Part shown: in pieces, positions 61,058 to 64,000 of the stretch
Position numbering within the stretch: position 1 is the first letter of the stretch
How the letters are laid out: every line of letters starts with the position of its first letter
Source: Pseudomonas kilonensis
Lineage (GTDB): Bacteria > Pseudomonadota > Gammaproteobacteria > Pseudomonadales > Pseudomonadaceae
DNA length: 64,000 nt
Reading direction: 5' to 3'
Assembly: GCF_001269885.1 (NCBI RefSeq)
Contig: NZ_LHVH01000035.1
Span: 310,001 to 374,000 of the forward strand
Position numbers and translations under genes: made by a program
Notes under the pieces: generated by a model
Seen by the model: only the letters and a program-made list of their open reading frames with translations
Told to the model about the DNA's origin: nothing
Database searches by the model: none

Positions 61058-61371
61058 GTTCAAGCAATAGCGTTACCGTGCAGATCCTCGACAAAGAATA
61101 TTCAATCATCTGCCCCCAGGAAGAGCGTAGCAACCTGGTGAGCGCCGCCCGTTACCTGGACGGCAAGATGCGCGAAATCCGCAGCAGCGGCAAAGTCATC
61201 GGTGCCGACCGCATCGCGGTGATGGCCGCCTTGAACATCACCCACGACCTGTTGCATCGCCAGGATACGCCTGACCTGCAGGTCAGCGGCTCGACCCGTG
61301 AACAGGTGCGCGACCTGCTCGATCGGGTGGATCTGGTGCTCGCCACCGATCCAGACGTCAGCAAAGGCTGA
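61054..61371 (+). CDS. zapA: ZapA, cell-division protein
   Basis: A 105-residue protein with the ZapA fold: an N-terminal beta hairpin (VTVQILDKEYSIICP) followed by a long helix (AARYLDGKMREIRSSGKVIG, MAALNITHDLL). It stabilises FtsZ bundles at the Z-ring. It is directly upstream of 6S RNA, as in other gammaproteobacteria. Confidence 0.95.
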   Translation: MSSSNSVTVQILDKEYSIICPQEERSNLVSAARYLDGKMREIRSSGKVIGADRIAVMAALNITHDLLHRQDTPDLQVSGSTREQVRDLLDRVDLVLATDPDVSKG

Positions 61372-61402
61372 TTCGCGAGACTGCCTGGGGTATACTCGCA
61401 TC

Positions 61403-61582
61403 ACTCCCTGGGGTGCTTGCCAGTTGGTGATGTCCCTGAGCCGATACGCACAACCACGGGGGTTGCACGTTGGGGCCGGTGTGCATGTCCGCTTGACGGA
61501 AAGCCTTAACGCCCCCTGCAACTTCCACCTTGAACTTTCGGGTTCAAGGGCTAAGCCGACAGCGGTTCATCCGGGGAGCCTG
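61403..61582 (+). ncRNA. ssrS: 6S RNA (ssrS)
   Basis: Recognised from Pseudomonas 6S RNA sequence: GGTGATGTCCCTGAGCCGAT, then GGGGCCGGTGTGCATGTCCG, and near the 3' end CTTGAACTTTCGGGTTCAAG plus GGGCTAAGCCGAC. It lies between zapA and fau, the conserved position. A TATACT -10 element at 61391-61396 sets the 5' end near 61403; both ends are approximate. 6S RNA mimics an open promoter and sequesters sigma-70 RNA polymerase in stationary phase. Confidence 0.93.
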
Positions 61583-61588
61583 ATTCCA

Positions 61589-61624
61589 GACAATGCCAGT
61601 CCATGTGGACTGGCATTGTCGTTT
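61589..61624 (+). terminator. Hairpin downstream of 6S RNA
   Basis: GACAATGCCAGTCCA-TG-TGGACTGGCATTGTC is a perfect 15-bp inverted repeat followed by GTTT, just after the 6S RNA 3' end. A probable terminator or transcript-stabilising stem. Confidence 0.8.
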
Positions 61625-61695
61625 CCGGCGCCGGCATTTCTGAGCAGCCTGTTTTGCGGTTACGCTGTGGCATCGCCACTGCGTGAAGCACTGAT

Positions 61696-62301
61696 ATGAC
61701 CGAACCTGCGCTGCTGCCCCGCCCGCAACTTCGACGCCTGCTGCGCCAGGCCCGTCGTGCCCTGACGCCCGCCCAGCAACGGCAAGCCGCCCGCGGACTG
61801 TACAAACAACTGGCCCAGCATCCGCTGTTTCGCCGCGCGAAGCACATCGCCCTGTACCTGCCCAACGACGGCGAGATCGACCCACGCCTGCTGCTGCGCG
61901 CAGCCCAACGCCGGGGCAAGACCACTTACCTGCCGGTGCTCAGCCCGTGGCCGCAGACCAAGATGGTGTTCCAGCGCATCCACCCCGGCGAAAAAATGCA
62001 GCCCAATCGGTTTCGCATCCCCGAACCACGCAAGAACATCGCCCGGCAACGCAAGGTCTGGACGCTGGACCTGGTGTTGTTGCCATTGGTGGGGTTTGAC
62101 GATGCGGGCGGGCGGCTGGGCATGGGCGGCGGCTTTTATGACCGCAGCCTGGCGTATCTGGCGCGACGCAAGCAGTGGCGCAAGCCGACGCTATTGGGGC
62201 TGGCCCATGAATGCCAGAAAGTCGAACGATTGGCGCAGGCAAGCTGGGACGTGCCGCTGCAGGGAACGGTCAGCGACAGGCATTGGTATATCGCAGGATA
62301 G
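61696..62301 (+). CDS. fau: 5-formyltetrahydrofolate cyclo-ligase
   Basis: A 201-residue protein of the 5-FCL family (YgfA). The signature near the end is RLGMGGGFYDRSLAYL, with the ATP/folate-binding RQARRALTPAQQRQAARGLY at the N-terminus. It converts 5-formyl-THF to 5,10-methenyl-THF with ATP. Synteny downstream of 6S RNA is conserved. Confidence 0.95.
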   Translation: MTEPALLPRPQLRRLLRQARRALTPAQQRQAARGLYKQLAQHPLFRRAKHIALYLPNDGEIDPRLLLRAAQRRGKTTYLPVLSPWPQTKMVFQRIHPGEKMQPNRFRIPEPRKNIARQRKVWTLDLVLLPLVGFDDAGGRLGMGGGFYDRSLAYLARRKQWRKPTLLGLAHECQKVERLAQASWDVPLQGTVSDRHWYIAG

Positions 62302-62336
62302 ACGCCGCGGTAGTCAGCGGCGCCAGGAAAGCGGGT

Positions 62337-62483
62337 TCAGCGTTTGAGCGATGGCGCAGGCTGGGTGATTTCCACCGGCGCATCGGCCTTGTTGGCCCAC
62401 AGGCTTTGGGCGTAACCCGTGGTCACGACACCCAGACCGAACAGAATGACCAAGATCCACAACAAATCCGGTTTGCGTTTCAT
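62337..62483 (-). CDS. 48-residue single-membrane-segment protein
   Basis: The frame reads MKRKPDLLWILVILFGLGVV then TTGYAQSLWANKADAPVEIT and ends QPAPSLKR. A strong Shine-Dalgarno (GAGGGGGG, six bases before the ATG) supports translation. One membrane segment spans residues 7-24 with a positively charged N-terminus. It lies convergent to fau. It is too short for usual cut-offs; function unknown. Confidence 0.8.
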   Translation of the reverse strand: MKRKPDLLWILVILFGLGVVTTGYAQSLWANKADAPVEITQPAPSLKR

Positions 62484-62678
62484 CGATTGCCCCCCTCAAG
62501 GCACATCACACACGATGACAGCAGCGGTTTTCTTATTGGCCGTGCAGCAGCGTCAAGCTTGGAAGGCCGGCATTTTGCGGCAACCGGCCCCGACACGCAA
62601 ACTCTGGCGTCAACCGACTGTCGGTTTGTCATAAAATCGCTGAACTATTTTTTTCAACACCGCCAAGGAGTAGCAATC

Positions 62679-63128
62679 ATGGCCTATTGGCTGATGAAAT
62701 CCGAGCCCGACGAATTATCCATCCAAGGTTTGGAAACGCTCGGCCAGGCACGCTGGGACGGGGTTCGCAACTACCAGGCGCGCAATTTCCTGCGGGCCAT
62801 GGCGGAGGGCGACACGTTCTTTTTCTACCACTCCAGTTGCCCCGAGCCAGGCATTGCCGGGATCGGCCGGATTGTCCGCGCAGCCTACCCCGACCCGACA
62901 GCGCTGGAACCCGACAGTCATTACTTCGACCCCAAGGCCGGCCCGGACAAAAACCCCTGGAGCGCGATCGACGTGGCCCATGTCGAAACGTTTCCCCATG
63001 TGCTGAAGCTCGACTACCTCAAGCAACAGACCGCCCTGGCTGAAATGCCACTGGTGCAAAAAGGCTCGCGACTGTCGGTGATGCCCGTCACGGCCGAACA
63101 ATGGGCCGCGGTGATTGCCCTGCGCTGA
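62679..63128 (+). CDS. EVE-domain protein
   Basis: A 149-residue EVE (PUA-like) protein starting MAYWLMKSEPDELSIQGLET. It has the aromatic pocket features RWDGVRNYQARNFLRAM and DTFFFYHSSCPEPGIAG. EVE domains bind modified bases in RNA or DNA. AAGGAG lies seven bases before the ATG at 62679; the longer frame is rejected. Confidence 0.95.
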   Translation: MAYWLMKSEPDELSIQGLETLGQARWDGVRNYQARNFLRAMAEGDTFFFYHSSCPEPGIAGIGRIVRAAYPDPTALEPDSHYFDPKAGPDKNPWSAIDVAHVETFPHVLKLDYLKQQTALAEMPLVQKGSRLSVMPVTAEQWAAVIALR

Positions 63129-63209
63129 TCGCCAATGAGTTGATGGATATCAAGCTGGATCGGCCATTGATCGCGCAGACTTCGATGCTATAGCCGCAGG
63201 ATGCCGGAC

Positions 63210-64000
63210 ATGTCGACGAACCATCGTACCTCGCGTTTTTTTGCCTTTGCCTTGATGGCCGTGTTGCTGGCCGCCGGCGGTTTCGGCTACTGGAAGTCAC
63301 GCCACGATCGCCTGCCGGAAGGCTTGAGCATGGGCAACGGCCGCCTTGAGGCCACCGAGGTCCAGATCGCCAGCAAGACGCCCGGGCGCCTGGCCGAAGT
63401 TCACGTCGACGAAGGCGACAACGTCATCAAGGGCCAAGTGCTGGCGCGCATGGACACCCGCACCCTGGAGGCCCAGCGCAACCAGGCCGAAGCCGAAGTC
63501 GTGCGTGCCCGGCAGAACCTCGCGGCCACCGAAGCCAACGTGCAGTTGCGCCAGAGCGAACAATTGCTCGCCCATCAGGAACTCAAGCGGACCCAGGAAC
63601 TGTTCAAGCGCGGTTACGCCAGCGGCCAGGTCATCGACCAGCAACAAGCCCGCGTCGACACCGCCAACGCCGCGGTCAACGCCGCCCGGGCCCAGGTATC
63701 GGCAGCGAATGCGGCCATCGGCGCGACCCTGGCCCAAGTGGCGCAGCTCACCAGTGAAATAGATGACAGCACGTTGCGGGCACCCCTCGACGGCGTGATC
63801 CAGTTGCGCCTGGCCGAGCCGGGTGAAGTACTGGGCGCCGGCGGCCGGGTGTTGCTGATGATCGATCCGAACGACCAATACATGAATCTCTACCTGCCGG
63901 CCTCGGTGGCCGGGAAACTCGCGGTGGGCGATCAAGCGCGCCTGCTGCTCGACGCCCTGCCCGAGCGACCGCTGCCGGCCAAGGTCAGCTTCGTCGCGGC
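63210..64000 (+). CDS. HlyD-family membrane fusion protein (partial)
   Basis: 263 codons are visible before the window ends. An N-terminal membrane segment (about residues 9-27) is followed by a biotinyl-lipoyl-like half motif (ASKTPGRLAEVHVDEGDNVI, LARMD), a long coiled-coil hairpin rich in Ala/Gln/Glu (about 85-175), then the second lipoyl half (LRAPLDGVIQLRLAEPGEVL). It is the periplasmic adaptor of an efflux or ABC export system. The start is taken at 63210; an ATG three codons earlier is possible. Confidence 0.9.
   Translation, partial: MSTNHRTSRFFAFALMAVLLAAGGFGYWKSRHDRLPEGLSMGNGRLEATEVQIASKTPGRLAEVHVDEGDNVIKGQVLARMDTRTLEAQRNQAEAEVVRARQNLAATEANVQLRQSEQLLAHQELKRTQELFKRGYASGQVIDQQQARVDTANAAVNAARAQVSAANAAIGATLAQVAQLTSEIDDSTLRAPLDGVIQLRLAEPGEVLGAGGRVLLMIDPNDQYMNLYLPASVAGKLAVGDQARLLLDALPERPLPAKVSFVA

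Overview
The window reads as a chromosomal segment of a fluorescent pseudomonad of the P. fluorescens/P. corrugata kind (P. brassicacearum-like). The evidence is the GC-rich coding, the many GTGGGAGC...GCTCGCG REP elements, and gene blocks (spuIABCDEFGH, ssuEADCBF, argA/argE, gcvTH, ubiI-ubiH-pepP-ygfB, zapA-ssrS-fau) in the order known from Pseudomonas. Strain assignment is inference.

Region 1 (1-11.1 kb) is a Hrp-type type III secretion (T3SS) operon on the minus strand: hrpJ-hrcV-hrpQ-hrcN-hrpO-hrpP-hrcQ-hrcR-hrcS-hrcT-hrcU, with hrcU cut by the window edge. Most genes overlap by 1-14 bases. A HrpL box precedes hrpJ. The ECF sigma gene hrpL is divergent, with a -24/-12 sigma-54 promoter, and is translationally coupled to a GNAT acetyltransferase gene.

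Region 2 (11.1-18.6 kb) is the accessory hrp region: a cytochrome P450, a divergent beta-lactamase-fold hydrolase, a lytic transglycosylase lipoprotein with an exact HrpL box, and a chaperone plus HopM1-family effector behind another HrpL box. Degenerate HrpL-like boxes also precede the P450 and the hydrolase, on either side of a 548-base segment bounded by 15-bp perfect inverted repeats.

Region 3 (18.9-33.6 kb) holds a penicillin-acylase/HacB-like Ntn hydrolase, an AhpD-like protein, a 1-kb tandem array of 137-bp REP-doublet units, and the complete polyamine uptake and catabolism locus spuHGFEDCBA with divergent spuI.

Region 4 (33.8-41.9 kb) holds a TetR regulator, the sulfonate-sulfur operon ssuEADCBF, the 1-Cys peroxiredoxin lsfA and an OprD-family porin.

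Region 5 (42.3-64 kb) is conserved core: argA, argE, a CYTH-CHAD protein, a divergent Lrp regulator/ACT-domain pair, a solitary GspE-like ATPase, the SPFH-NfeD pair, a DUF2388 protein, gcvT-gcvH, an iron(III) ABC transporter, ubiI/ubiH/pepP/ygfB, a ZapB-like gene, zapA, 6S RNA, fau, a 48-residue membrane peptide missed by ordinary length cut-offs, an EVE-domain protein and a partial HlyD-type fusion protein. REP doublets mark many gene ends. No tRNA, rRNA, CRISPR array or intact transposase was seen.

The least explained part is the hrpL-proximal accessory region: the hrpL-coupled acetyltransferase, and the possible HrpL control of the P450 and the hydrolase.
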